Source: an uncultured Opitutia bacterium (lineage in GTDB: Bacteria; Verrucomicrobiota; Verrucomicrobiia; Opitutales; Opitutaceae). From it: DNA of 64,000 nucleotides. The notes beneath the pieces were generated by a model. The model did not search any database and was not told where the DNA came from. It saw nothing but the letters and a program-made list of their open reading frames with translations. A program made the position numbers and the translations under genes. Of the stretch, positions 34,523 to 43,400 are shown one piece after another. The stretch lies in contig CAIRCN010000006.1 in assembly GCA_903877135.1 (NCBI GenBank), forward strand, positions 246,234 through 310,233, given 5' to 3'. The stretch's first letter is position 1. Each line of letters begins with the position of its first letter.

Positions 34523-35293
34523 ATGAAAATTGAAGGCCGGCTCAACAAATTGGTCAGTGTTGTCACGGGCGGTGGTTCGGGGTTTGGCGAGAGCATTGGC
34601 CAGGCCTTCGCGCGCGAAGGCGCCAGAGTTGTCGTCGCCGATCTGCACGCCGAAAACGGCCGGCGTGTGGCAGATGCTATTGTTGTGGCAGGAGGTGAGG
34701 CGCTCTTTGTGCGGACGGATGTCAGCCTCGCCGCCGACATGAAAAATCTGGTCGAAGCCACGGTGGCGCGGTTTGGCCGGCTCGACGTGATGGTGAACAA
34801 CGCCGGCATCAGTCACGTCAACCAGCCCATGCTGGCCGTGACCGAGGAGTTTTTCGACCGGCTTTACGCGGTGAACGTGAAGAGCATTTACCACTCCGCC
34901 GTGCAGTGCGTGCCGATTTTCCGGCGGCAGCGCGGGGGCTGCGTGATCAACATCGGCTCCACGGCGGCCGTGCGCCCGCGCCCCGGTCTTTGCTGGTATA
35001 ACGGTACAAAGGCAGCGGTGAACAGTCTGTCCAAATCCATGGCCGTCGAGCTGGCGTCCGACAAAATCCGCGTGAACGCAATCAACCCGGCCCTCGGCGA
35101 AACGCCGCTGTTGGCGACGTTTATGGGCGGCGCTGACACGCCGGAGGTCCGCGCGCGTTTCCTCGCTTCGATTCCCGCCGGCCGCCTGTGCCGTCCGAGC
35201 GATGTGGCGAACGCCGCTGTATTCTTCGCTGATCCGGCGTCCGAGTTCGTCACCGGCGTGTGCATGGAAGTCGACGGCGGCCGCTGCATCTGA
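34523..35293 (+). CDS. Short-chain dehydrogenase/reductase (SDR)
   Basis: The 256-residue classical SDR has the cofactor loop TGGGSGFGES (15-24), D40 at the end of beta 2 (usually NAD(H)-preferring), NNAG (92-95) and the catalytic set S146, Y159 and K163 (WYNGTK). It ends with the usual ASEFVTGVCMEVDGG block. A good ribosome site, GGAAAGGA at 34508-34515, lies 7 bases before the ATG, one of few in this window. Downstream of a heparinase-like lyase it could reduce a keto-uronate, but that is inferred only from position. Confidence 0.9.
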   Translation: MKIEGRLNKLVSVVTGGGSGFGESIGQAFAREGARVVVADLHAENGRRVADAIVVAGGEALFVRTDVSLAADMKNLVEATVARFGRLDVMVNNAGISHVNQPMLAVTEEFFDRLYAVNVKSIYHSAVQCVPIFRRQRGGCVINIGSTAAVRPRPGLCWYNGTKAAVNSLSKSMAVELASDKIRVNAINPALGETPLLATFMGGADTPEVRARFLASIPAGRLCRPSDVANAAVFFADPASEFVTGVCMEVDGGRCI

Positions 35294-35314
35294 GGCGGAT
35301 GCCGCGAACGCGCG

Positions 35315-36343
35315 CTACCCGAAAAGCGCGAGAATCACGTCGGCGTAGAGATGGTGGCCGAAGTCGTTTGGGTGGTTCACACCGTTGCCGGTGAGATCGA
35401 GATAGTGTTTTCGTGCTGCGATCCACGTCCACGACGTTGTGACGTCGGCCACGGCAAAACCCGGCGCGCGCAAGGCGAGCAGCTTGTCGAGATATGCGGG
35501 ATAGAGCGCAGGCGCGGCATATTGCCAGACGGCATTGGCCGTCATGGTGGCAACGACGATGACGTCACATGCGGGGCGTGCAGCCTGCATTGCCGAGGCC
35601 ATTTGGCGGACGCAGTCGCCATAATCTACCGATGAGCGCCGGCCAGAGGCGTCGTTCATGCCGAAGGCGACAATGAACAGGTCTGGCGCGGCGGCGATGG
35701 CGGCGGGCATTTGTTTGACACCCCATGGCGCGTCCATGCCGCCGACGGAGAGGTTGTGCAGGGAGATCGGTCCGCCGAAGCGTTTACGCAATTCAGAAAC
35801 GACGAGGTCTTGGTAGGCGGGGTGGTGCGGTGGCGCGCCCATCGGACCGGAGGCGTTCGCGCCGGTCGAGATGCTGTCACCGAGCAGGACGATTTTCAGT
35901 GGCTCACGGTTTTTCAGATGGGCGAGCGCTCGTGCAAGCGCAGCAGGGTCGGCAGCAGGGCGCGGACCGAGCCACGGCTCGGCCGGTGTGTATTCAGCGG
36001 CGACTTGCTGGTCGTGGAAAAAATGGCCCTCGCCGAAGAGCAGATGCTTTGTGCCGTCGTGATTTGCGGCGATGGAGTCCGGCGAACCGGGCGGCGGCAT
36101 GAGTTCAGCTTCACGGCGAAACGGAATGCGGCTGTCACTCGTGAGCACGATTTCCCGGGTGCCGGGCTGCCAAGTGAAATCGCGGCCAGCTTCGTAGGCG
36201 ATTTCGCCTGTCGCTTTGGCGAGTTGCGGCGTGGTCTTGGGTGTTAGCAGCAGCCGAGCCGTGGCTTGAGCTGCGCCCTCGGCGCAGATGAAAAAAAGTG
36301 GATCACCGGAGAGCGGTGAAGTTTGCCAGAGGGCGGAGTGCAT
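35315..36343 (-). CDS. SGNH/GDSL hydrolase
   Basis: The 342-residue protein has an N-terminal beta domain (about 1-140) and a C-terminal SGNH hydrolase domain with block I LLGDSIS (Ser), block II LSVGGMD (Gly), block III FGMNDAS (Asn) and block V HPNDFGHH (Asp and His). The two-domain layout matches carbohydrate esterases such as acetyl-xylan esterases. It may remove acyl groups from sugars taken up by the ABC system encoded directly upstream on the same strand. No clear signal peptide. It is convergent with the SDR gene. Confidence 0.85.
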   Translation of the reverse strand: MHSALWQTSPLSGDPLFFICAEGAAQATARLLLTPKTTPQLAKATGEIAYEAGRDFTWQPGTREIVLTSDSRIPFRREAELMPPPGSPDSIAANHDGTKHLLFGEGHFFHDQQVAAEYTPAEPWLGPRPAADPAALARALAHLKNREPLKIVLLGDSISTGANASGPMGAPPHHPAYQDLVVSELRKRFGGPISLHNLSVGGMDAPWGVKQMPAAIAAAPDLFIVAFGMNDASGRRSSVDYGDCVRQMASAMQAARPACDVIVVATMTANAVWQYAAPALYPAYLDKLLALRAPGFAVADVTTSWTWIAARKHYLDLTGNGVNHPNDFGHHLYADVILALFG

Positions 36344-36355
36344 AGGGAATTCAAA

Positions 36356-37192
36356 TCAGCCTTTCACCGCGCCGAGCTGGATGCCGCGGATGAATTGGCG
36401 CTGGAGGAAGACGAACAGCACGATCAGCGGCACGACCGACATCGTCACCGCCGCCATCAGCAGGTGCGTGGCTTGGCCATGTTCGGAATCGAAGAAGAGC
36501 AGGCCGACGGGGAGCGTGTATTTGTCCACGTTCTTCATCATGACGAGCGGCCAGAAGAAGCTCTGGTAGTTGCCCATGAAGGTGAAGATCGCGAGCGTCA
36601 CGAGGCCAGGCCGACTCAGCGGCAAAATGACGTCCCAGTAAACCCGCCACTTGCTCGCGCCGTCGATCTCTGCCGCTTCGTCGAGCGCGCGGGGGATGCC
36701 GAGCATAAACTGGCGCAGTAAAAAAGTCCCGAACGCGGTGAAGGCCGACGGAAGCACGAGTCCGAGATACGAGTCCACCAGCCCGAAGCGCACCATGATC
36801 TGGTAGTTCGGGATGACCATCACGAGCCCCGGCAACATCATCGTGCCGAGATAGAGGAAGAACACGCGGTCGCGACCCGGCCAGTCGAGCCGCGCGAAAC
36901 TAAACGCCGCGAGCGAACTCGTGAACACCTGCAGCAGCGTCACCCAGCCGGCGATGACGAGACTGTTCGCCATGAAGCGCAGGAACGGGATCACGCGGAA
37001 AACTTCGAGGTAATTGTCCCACTGCGCGGACCGCGGCAGCCACGCCGGATCGCCGGCCTCGGCGAGAGTTTTTAGGCTCGCGAGAATCATCCAGGCGAAG
37101 GGCGCGAGCATGGCCAGGCTGAGCACGGTCATGAGACCGTGCAGGCCGAGGCTGCGCGCGGCGGCGGGCGGGGAGGGTGGGGTGGCGTTCAT
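36356..37192 (-). CDS. Carbohydrate ABC transporter permease, MalG type
   Basis: The 278-residue membrane protein has six hydrophobic segments and the cytoplasmic EAA loop EAAEIDGASKWRVYWDVILP, the contact site for the ATPase subunit. It is the second permease of a sugar importer whose binding protein and first permease are encoded upstream. No ATPase gene lies in the window, so a shared MsiK-type ATPase elsewhere is likely. It is separated from the first permease gene by 117 bases holding an 86-bp palindromic repeat. Confidence 0.92.
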   Translation of the reverse strand: MNATPPSPPAAARSLGLHGLMTVLSLAMLAPFAWMILASLKTLAEAGDPAWLPRSAQWDNYLEVFRVIPFLRFMANSLVIAGWVTLLQVFTSSLAAFSFARLDWPGRDRVFFLYLGTMMLPGLVMVIPNYQIMVRFGLVDSYLGLVLPSAFTAFGTFLLRQFMLGIPRALDEAAEIDGASKWRVYWDVILPLSRPGLVTLAIFTFMGNYQSFFWPLVMMKNVDKYTLPVGLLFFDSEHGQATHLLMAAVTMSVVPLIVLFVFLQRQFIRGIQLGAVKG

Positions 37193-37206
37193 CGCGAAAC
37201 CCTTCT

Positions 37207-37292
37207 TGTCATCGCGAGCCCCGCGCAGCCGGGCGTGGCGATCCAGCTGGATTGTTGCGTCGTCCCGCAGCGCGGGACTTCTCGCAATGACA
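37207..37292. repeat. 86-bp imperfect palindromic intergenic repeat
   Basis: The ends TGTCATCGCGAG (37207-37218) and CTCGCAATGACA (37281-37292) are near-perfect inverted repeats, and the centre holds CCAGCTGG (37243-37250) inside GATCCAGCTGGATTG. This resembles the widespread dispersed element with TCATTGCGAG ends and an AATCCAGCTGGATT-like centre seen in many bacterial genomes. Only one copy occurs here. It sits within an operon and could form a long mRNA hairpin that shifts expression between the two permeases. Confidence 0.75.
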
Positions 37293-37309
37293 CGTTTAAA
37301 GAGAGGGTT

Positions 37310-38791
37310 TCAGTCATTGGCATCGCGGTTGCCGAAGCGGAAATTCAGGAGCGAGAAAACGAACACGAGGACAAACAGCACCCAGGCGGCAGCCGAAGCA
37401 TAGCCGAGCCGGCCAGTCTCGAATCCCTCGATGAAGATGAGATAGCTGAGCGTGGTGGTTGCGCCGGCCGGCCCGCCCGCGGTCATCGTGCGCGCCATGT
37501 CGAAGCCGCCCTGCATGCCGTTGATCACGCCCATGACGGCGATGAAAAACGTGACTGGCGCGAGTTGCGGCCAGGTGATGTGCCAGAAGCGCTGGCCGGG
37601 CGAGGCGCCGTCCATGTCGGCCGCCTCGTAGAGCTCGGGCGGGATGTTACTCAGCCCGGCGAGATAGAGGATCATGTTGTTGGAGCCGATGGCCGCCCAG
37701 AGCGCCATGATCATGAGCGCGGGTTTGGCCCAGCCGTAATCGCCGAGCCAGTTGGGCGGATCGATCCCCACGGCCGCCTGCGCAGGCAGAATCGGGCCGA
37801 GGATGATGCCGCCGACCAGCAGCGTCAGCACCGGGATGAGCACGAGCGCGAGGCCCAGCTCTGTGCCGAGCCCGGTGTCGAGGGTTCGTGTCTTGCCCCA
37901 AGGTCGCGGCCGCCTCAGCGTGGAAACGATGATCGTCGCCGCGCCCAACGCCGCGACGCCCACCGCTACGGGTAGAGACCAACCTTGCCAGCTGGTAAGA
38001 AGTGCCAGCGGAATCGCCAGCGTGAGCGCCGCCGCAACGATGGCGGCAGTGCCCGTGTCGGCATCGTCCCAGCGGCGCCAGAGTCGGCGGAGTTGCCACA
38101 AGACCAGCAGCACCGCGACGGCCCCGCACAGCACCGGCAGCCCGTAACCGACAACCCGAGGGTCCGTCCGCACCACGGAGGAGACGCCGTCGAGCAGTGA
38201 GGCGAGGCCGAAATTGATCGGCCCGGTGTGTGGGTTGTAGAGTTTCTTCCACAGCACGTAGGTTGCAACGCCCGCGGTGAAATTTGGGAGGTAAAAAAGC
38301 GTGCGATAAACCGTGCCGCCGCTCAGGACGCCCGCCACGAGCACGCTGGCCGCCAGCGTGCCGAACAGGCACCACACGCCCTGCTCGGCCATGCCGCCGC
38401 GCAGCAGCACCAGCCCGCTCGCCACCAGCATGAGCGTGGCGACCACGAGCGCCGGACCGACTGCCTGACGCCGTCCGTTGATCTTCGTGAGCAGCAACGC
38501 CGCCCCGAGGCTGCCCGCGATTGCGAAGGGCAGGCCCAGCAGGAGAAACATCGTGTTGCCGAGGTCGCGCCAGAACTGCGGGTCGCGGAAAAGCCGCACG
38601 AAATTCTCCAGCCCGGTGAAGCTCAGCGGCTCGTGGCGAAACATATTGTGCCGGAGCATATCCCAGTCGGTGAACGCCATCCCGAAGCTCAGCACAAGCG
38701 GCACGAGCGTGAACGCCAGGAAGCCCGCGATGTTCGGCAGCAGAAACGCCATGCCGGTGAGCCAGCGGCGGCGCGAACTTTCCGTGCTCAT
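37310..38791 (-). CDS. Carbohydrate ABC transporter permease, MalF type, with extra membrane segments
   Basis: Translation from the ATG at 38791 gives 493 residues, against about 290-300 for a usual MalF-type permease. Family features: TM1 (WLTGMAFLLPNIAGFLAF), the YRTLFYLPNFTAGVATYVLW block, the EAA loop (YEAADMDGASPGQRFWHIT) and the closing segment. Extra hydrophobic segments lie between TM2 and the YRTLFYLP block (two) and between that block and the EAA domain (about four), for some twelve in all. The start overlaps the binding-protein stop by 4 bases (ATGA). A longer frame to 39157 only shadows that gene. Confidence 0.88.
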   Translation of the reverse strand: MSTESSRRRWLTGMAFLLPNIAGFLAFTLVPLVLSFGMAFTDWDMLRHNMFRHEPLSFTGLENFVRLFRDPQFWRDLGNTMFLLLGLPFAIAGSLGAALLLTKINGRRQAVGPALVVATLMLVASGLVLLRGGMAEQGVWCLFGTLAASVLVAGVLSGGTVYRTLFYLPNFTAGVATYVLWKKLYNPHTGPINFGLASLLDGVSSVVRTDPRVVGYGLPVLCGAVAVLLVLWQLRRLWRRWDDADTGTAAIVAAALTLAIPLALLTSWQGWSLPVAVGVAALGAATIIVSTLRRPRPWGKTRTLDTGLGTELGLALVLIPVLTLLVGGIILGPILPAQAAVGIDPPNWLGDYGWAKPALMIMALWAAIGSNNMILYLAGLSNIPPELYEAADMDGASPGQRFWHITWPQLAPVTFFIAVMGVINGMQGGFDMARTMTAGGPAGATTTLSYLIFIEGFETGRLGYASAAAWVLFVLVFVFSLLNFRFGNRDAND

Positions 38792-40275
38792 GGCGCCGCC
38801 TCCTTTTCCAGCCAGCCGTGGGCACGGTAATACGTCAGGTGGAACGGATCGCTGATCCACGACGCAGGCACGGGCAGCCGGGCGGCGCGGCGCGCCTCGA
38901 TCTGCTGCTGGATTTTCACGCGCTCCTCGTAACTCCGGCGCAGCGTCGGGTCCTGCCGCACGCGCAGCGCGATCTCGGAGTTGACGCGATTCGCCGTGGT
39001 TCGGGCGGCTTCCTCTGGCGTCATCCTTCCCGCTAGCATCGACTCGATGGCCTCGGTGTCGGCGCGAAACACGATGCTCGGCAGCACGAACGCGCTCTTG
39101 CTCGCCGCGATGCCGATCTCCCGTCCCGCCTTGGCAAACACATCCTTGGCCGCCCACTCGCCGGGATGGTCGCGCGGGTGAAAGTCATCCGACTTGGCCG
39201 CGGAGGGCAGCACGGGCAGCGAGTCGCCGCTGCGCGCCACGAGCCGGTTGAACGGCTTGCTCGCGAGGAACCGCAGGAATTGCAGCGCGAGTTCCGGATG
39301 CTTCGAGCCCGCGTAGACCGACACCACGCCACAGCCGATTTCGGCGTTGGGAAACCCGCCGTTGAAAGGCTCCACAGCGCTGAGCCGGAAATCGCCCTTG
39401 GGCCGCAGCCGGATAATCGCCCAGAGGCCCTCGTATAACATCGCGAACCGCCCCGTGGCGAAGAGCGAAAAGGAACTGTCCCAACCCGAGGCGTCGGCGG
39501 CGAGCGCCTCCTGTTCCTGAATGGTGGGAATGAGTTTCTCCTCCACCGTCCAGCGGTAGATTCGCTTCATCACCTCGACATTGCGCGGGTCGTCGAGCGT
39601 GCAGCGCGTCGCGGTCTCGTTGTAGGTCGAGAGGCCGAGCCCGCGGCGCAGCGTGGAGGGCCACACGCGGTTGAGGAAAAAAATCCGCTTGCGCGAGCCC
39701 GGCGGATTCGCCGCGGCCACGAAGCGCCGGCCGCGCTCCTCAAACTCGTCCATCGTCCAGCGCGCCGGCGGCTCCGGCTGGCCGTAGCGCGCAAACGTGT
39801 CGCGGTTCACCCAGCACATGACGACGTCGGCATTGCGTGGAAAACCATATTGGCGCCCGTCGAGCACGATGTCGGTGTTGATCGCCTGATAGGTCACACT
39901 TGGATCGAAGCTCTCGCGGCGGGCGATCTCGGTGACGTCCATCAGCATCCCCGTCGCCTGAAATAGTTCCATCTGATAGAGATAAATGTCGATCAGATCG
40001 CCGCCCATGCCCGACACGCCCTGGATCAATTCCTTGGGCTCGCCGGTCGTGCCGGTCCGCTGCTGGCTGGCGTTGTCGATCCGCACCTCGACCGGCGGCA
40101 GGCCCTGCGCGACCAGCCAGTCGCGAAAGAGCGCGGTGGTCTCGCGCTTGACCGGATCGTTCTGCGTGACCCAGTAAAGCACCGGCGCGGCGCTTTGTTG
40201 CTCGGGCAGCGACCAGTGGAGCAGGGTGCTCGCGACCGTGAGGGCGAGCAGGCAGACGAGAAAGGTGCGTTTCAC
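38788..40275 (-). CDS. Sugar ABC transporter substrate-binding protein
   Basis: The 495-residue protein starts at a GTG (MKRTFLVCLLALTVAS), giving a signal peptide without a lipobox. The mature part follows the family 1 extracellular solute-binding pattern: LYWVTQNDPVKRETTALF at the start, FPRNADVVMCWVNRDTFA, WTMDEFEERGRRF, FSLFATGRFAMLYEG and KHPELALQFLRFLASKPF. It would deliver a sugar or oligosaccharide to the two permeases. The first gene of the importer operon, it diverges from the giant sensor kinase, with 136 bases between the two starts. Confidence 0.9.
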   Translation of the reverse strand: MKRTFLVCLLALTVASTLLHWSLPEQQSAAPVLYWVTQNDPVKRETTALFRDWLVAQGLPPVEVRIDNASQQRTGTTGEPKELIQGVSGMGGDLIDIYLYQMELFQATGMLMDVTEIARRESFDPSVTYQAINTDIVLDGRQYGFPRNADVVMCWVNRDTFARYGQPEPPARWTMDEFEERGRRFVAAANPPGSRKRIFFLNRVWPSTLRRGLGLSTYNETATRCTLDDPRNVEVMKRIYRWTVEEKLIPTIQEQEALAADASGWDSSFSLFATGRFAMLYEGLWAIIRLRPKGDFRLSAVEPFNGGFPNAEIGCGVVSVYAGSKHPELALQFLRFLASKPFNRLVARSGDSLPVLPSAAKSDDFHPRDHPGEWAAKDVFAKAGREIGIAASKSAFVLPSIVFRADTEAIESMLAGRMTPEEAARTTANRVNSEIALRVRQDPTLRRSYEERVKIQQQIEARRAARLPVPASWISDPFHLTYYRAHGWLEKEAAP

Positions 40276-40411
40276 GGGGGGCGGGCGGAGACTGACAGCC
40301 GCACCCGGCGTCGCACGACAAAAATCCGCGGCGAGCCCGTGCCGGTGGCAGTTTTGCGTTGGCAATCCGTCATGCTGCGGAGGAGAATATTCCTCCCTGA
40401 AACTTTCTGCT
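40276..40411. promoter_or_regulatory. Divergent promoter region between sugar-binding protein and hybrid kinase genes
   Basis: This 136-base gap must carry promoters for both directions. It contains an inverted repeat GGAGGA/TCCTCC (40379-40384 with 40391-40396) around an AT-rich GAATAT loop. No clear -35/-10 pairs were assigned. Confidence 0.35.
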
Positions 40412-43400
40412 GTGGATTTACTCCTCCGCTCATCACCCCTTCGCCCCGACCCGACTGCGGCCGACGAACTGCTGTTTCCGGTCCGGCCTTCTCGGCGGAG
40501 CAACATCCTCTGGCTCGCTTCTGCCGCGCTGTTCTATTTCGCTGTCGCGCGGTTCAGCGAGTTGCTGGCTTTCGAGCCGGAAGACATCACGGCGATCTGT
40601 CCGGCGGCCGGCGTTTTCCTTTCGGCGATTTTGCTCACGCGGCGCAATCTGCGTCTTTGGCTCATCGGCCTGCTCTGGGCCACCGATTTGGGAGCGGGAT
40701 TATCAGCCGGCACGCCGTTCTCCCTCAGTTTCCTCGACGCCTCGGCCATGACGGGCGAGGCCGTGCTGAGCGCCTGGCTGCTGGGGCGTTTTGTGCGCGG
40801 CCCGAGCAATCTCAATCTAGTGCACAATCTGCTGGGCTGGCTGATCCTGTCGGTTTGTTTCAGCAGCATGGTGACCGCAGCCTTTCTGGCAGGCGCGACC
40901 AATCTTCTCCTCGGCGTTCATTCGTTCTGGAAATCGTGGCAGGAGTGGGCGACCTCCGACGGCGTCGGCAATCTGCTGGCGACGCCTTTCCTGCTCAGTT
41001 GGGCGGCGTGGGGCCGCCAGGTCCGGACAAGCACACTGCGCCGCCAGCGCATCGTGGAATGGGCGGCCATGGTTGTTTCTATCATGCTACTCAATTTTGT
41101 GCTTTTCAGACAATGGTCCGGGCACCCTCTGTTTGCGCTGTTTCTGCCTTATTTGACTTTGCCGTTCCTCAGTTGGGCGGCATGGCGGTTCGGTGTGCGC
41201 GGGGTCGCGACCGTGATGGTCGTCCTAGCGGCGATTGCCGTGCCGTTTACCGCGGCGGGGCGCATCCCTTCCTTCTCTTCGGCGGCTGGCTCAATGGACG
41301 TTATTTTGGTTGTGCAATTAATTTTGGCTATCTCGGCTATGCCCATGCTGTATCTGGCCGCGGTGCTCTCCGAGCGCCAGCGGGCGCAGGCGGCGCTGCG
41401 GGAGGGTGAGAAAAGATACCGCATCCTCTTCGAACAGGCCGCTGTCGCCGTCGCCCAGGTCGAGACCGCGACGGGCCGTTTTGTCCGCGTCAACCAGCGT
41501 TATTGCGACCTCGTCGGTTACACGCCGGCCGAGATGCTCGCGCTGAATTTCCAGACCATCACCCATCCCGACGATCTGGCCCCGGACCTGGGACACATGG
41601 CGCGGCTCAATGCCGGCGAGATCCGGGAATTCAGGATGGAGAAGCGGTATATCCAGAAAGACGGCCAGGTGGTCTGGGTGAACCTCAACGTTTCGGCCAT
41701 GTGGGCGCCCGGCGAACCGCCCACATTTCAGATCGCCGTGGCCGAGGATATCACCGAGCGCAAGAAGGCGGCCGCGGAATTGGCCCAGCGCGAGGCCCAG
41801 TTCCGCGCTATCTTCGATCAGGCACCGGTCGGCATCTCGCTCACCACGGGCTCGGGGTATCACCTTGTCAACGCTGAGCACGTGAGAATAACGGGCGTGC
41901 CTGTGGCTCAGGCCAATGTGCCGGGCATTTATGCCCGGGTCTCCCACCCTGAGGATTACGTCCTGCAGCAGGAGGCGACGGCAAAATTTATTAAGGGAAA
42001 GACCGATCATCTCAAGGTGGAGAAACGTTTCCTGCATCCCGGTGGCCGCGTGCAATGGGCCGAGCTGACCAGCCGGTTTTTCACCGATCCGTCCACGGGG
42101 GCGAGGAGGATCGTATCCGTCCTCACCGACATCGGCGCGCGCAAGCAGGCCGAGGAAGCCCAGCGCGCGAGCGAGGAGCGGCACCGGACCATCGTGCACA
42201 CGGCCATGGACGGATTCTGGCGGGTGGACTTGCGGGGCCGTTTTATCGAAGTCAGCGAGACCGCTTGCCGGATGCTCGGCTACAGCGAGCCGGAACTGCT
42301 GGCCATGGGTGTTCCAGACGTGTCGACCGTCGAGACTGCCGCCGACACTGCGGCCCACATTCAAAAAATTATTATGCAGGGCTCGGACCGCTTCGAGAGC
42401 CGGCACCGCCGCAAGGATGGGAGCACGTTTCCCGTGGAGATCAGCGCCCAATACCATGCGTCGGAAGGCGGCAACCTCGTGGTTTTCATGCGCGACATCA
42501 CCAAGCGCCAGCAGGCCCTGGCCAACCAGCAACTGGCCGCCGACGTGCTGCGCCTGTTGAACCAGCCCGGCGATCTGGCAACTCTGGCGAAAGAACTGGT
42601 GGAGTTGATCAGGTGCGCGCTCGCCGTCGATGCCATCGGGCTGCGCCTACGGCAAAACGGCGACTTCCCATATTTTGTGCAGCAAGGCTTCTCCGAGACT
42701 TTTGTGCGGATGGAAAATTCCCTCTGCGCCAAGAACGCGCTGGGCGGCGTGCTTCGTGATGTCGGCGGTCAGCCCGTCCTCGAATGCACCTGCGGGTTGG
42801 TGCTCTCCGGTCGCGCCGATCCGAGCCTGCCTGGTTGCACTACCGGCGGCAGTTGTTGGACCAACGACGCCTCGGCCTTCCTGCATTTGACGCCGGAGCA
42901 AGACCCGCGCACACATCCCCGCAACCACTGTATCTACGCCGGCTTCGAATCCGTGGCTCTTATCCCGCTGCGCTCGGGCGGAGAGATCATCGGCCTGTTG
43001 CAGTTGAACGACCGCCGCTCCGGGCGGTTTTCACCTGGGCTGATCAGTTTCCTGGAAGGGCTGGCCGCCAGCATCGGCATCGCCTTGCACCGTGAGCAGG
43101 CAGCGGCGGCGCTCCGTGAGAGCGAAAAACGTTTGGAAGACATCACGTTCAGTCTGGCCGATTGGGTGTGGGAGGTGAACGAGAATGGCCGTTATACCCA
43201 CAGCTCGCAGCAAGGTTTCAGTTATTTTGGTCCCGCCCGAGAAGACGTCATCGGCAAGACGCCCTTCGACTTCATGCCGCCGGATGAAGCGAAAAGAGTC
43301 GGGGCGATCTTCGCAGACTTCGCGGCGAGAAAAGCGCCCATCAAGGACCTGGAAAACTGGAACATCACGAAGAGCGGCGAGCGAATCTGTTTCCTCACCA

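Noticed and set aside
40379..40396. GGAGGA/TCCTCC hairpin as a control switch masking the ribosome site of the hybrid kinase
   Set aside because: The GGAGGA lies 27 bases before the chosen GTG, too far for a ribosome site, and the stem is only 6 bp; it is noted only within the divergent promoter region.
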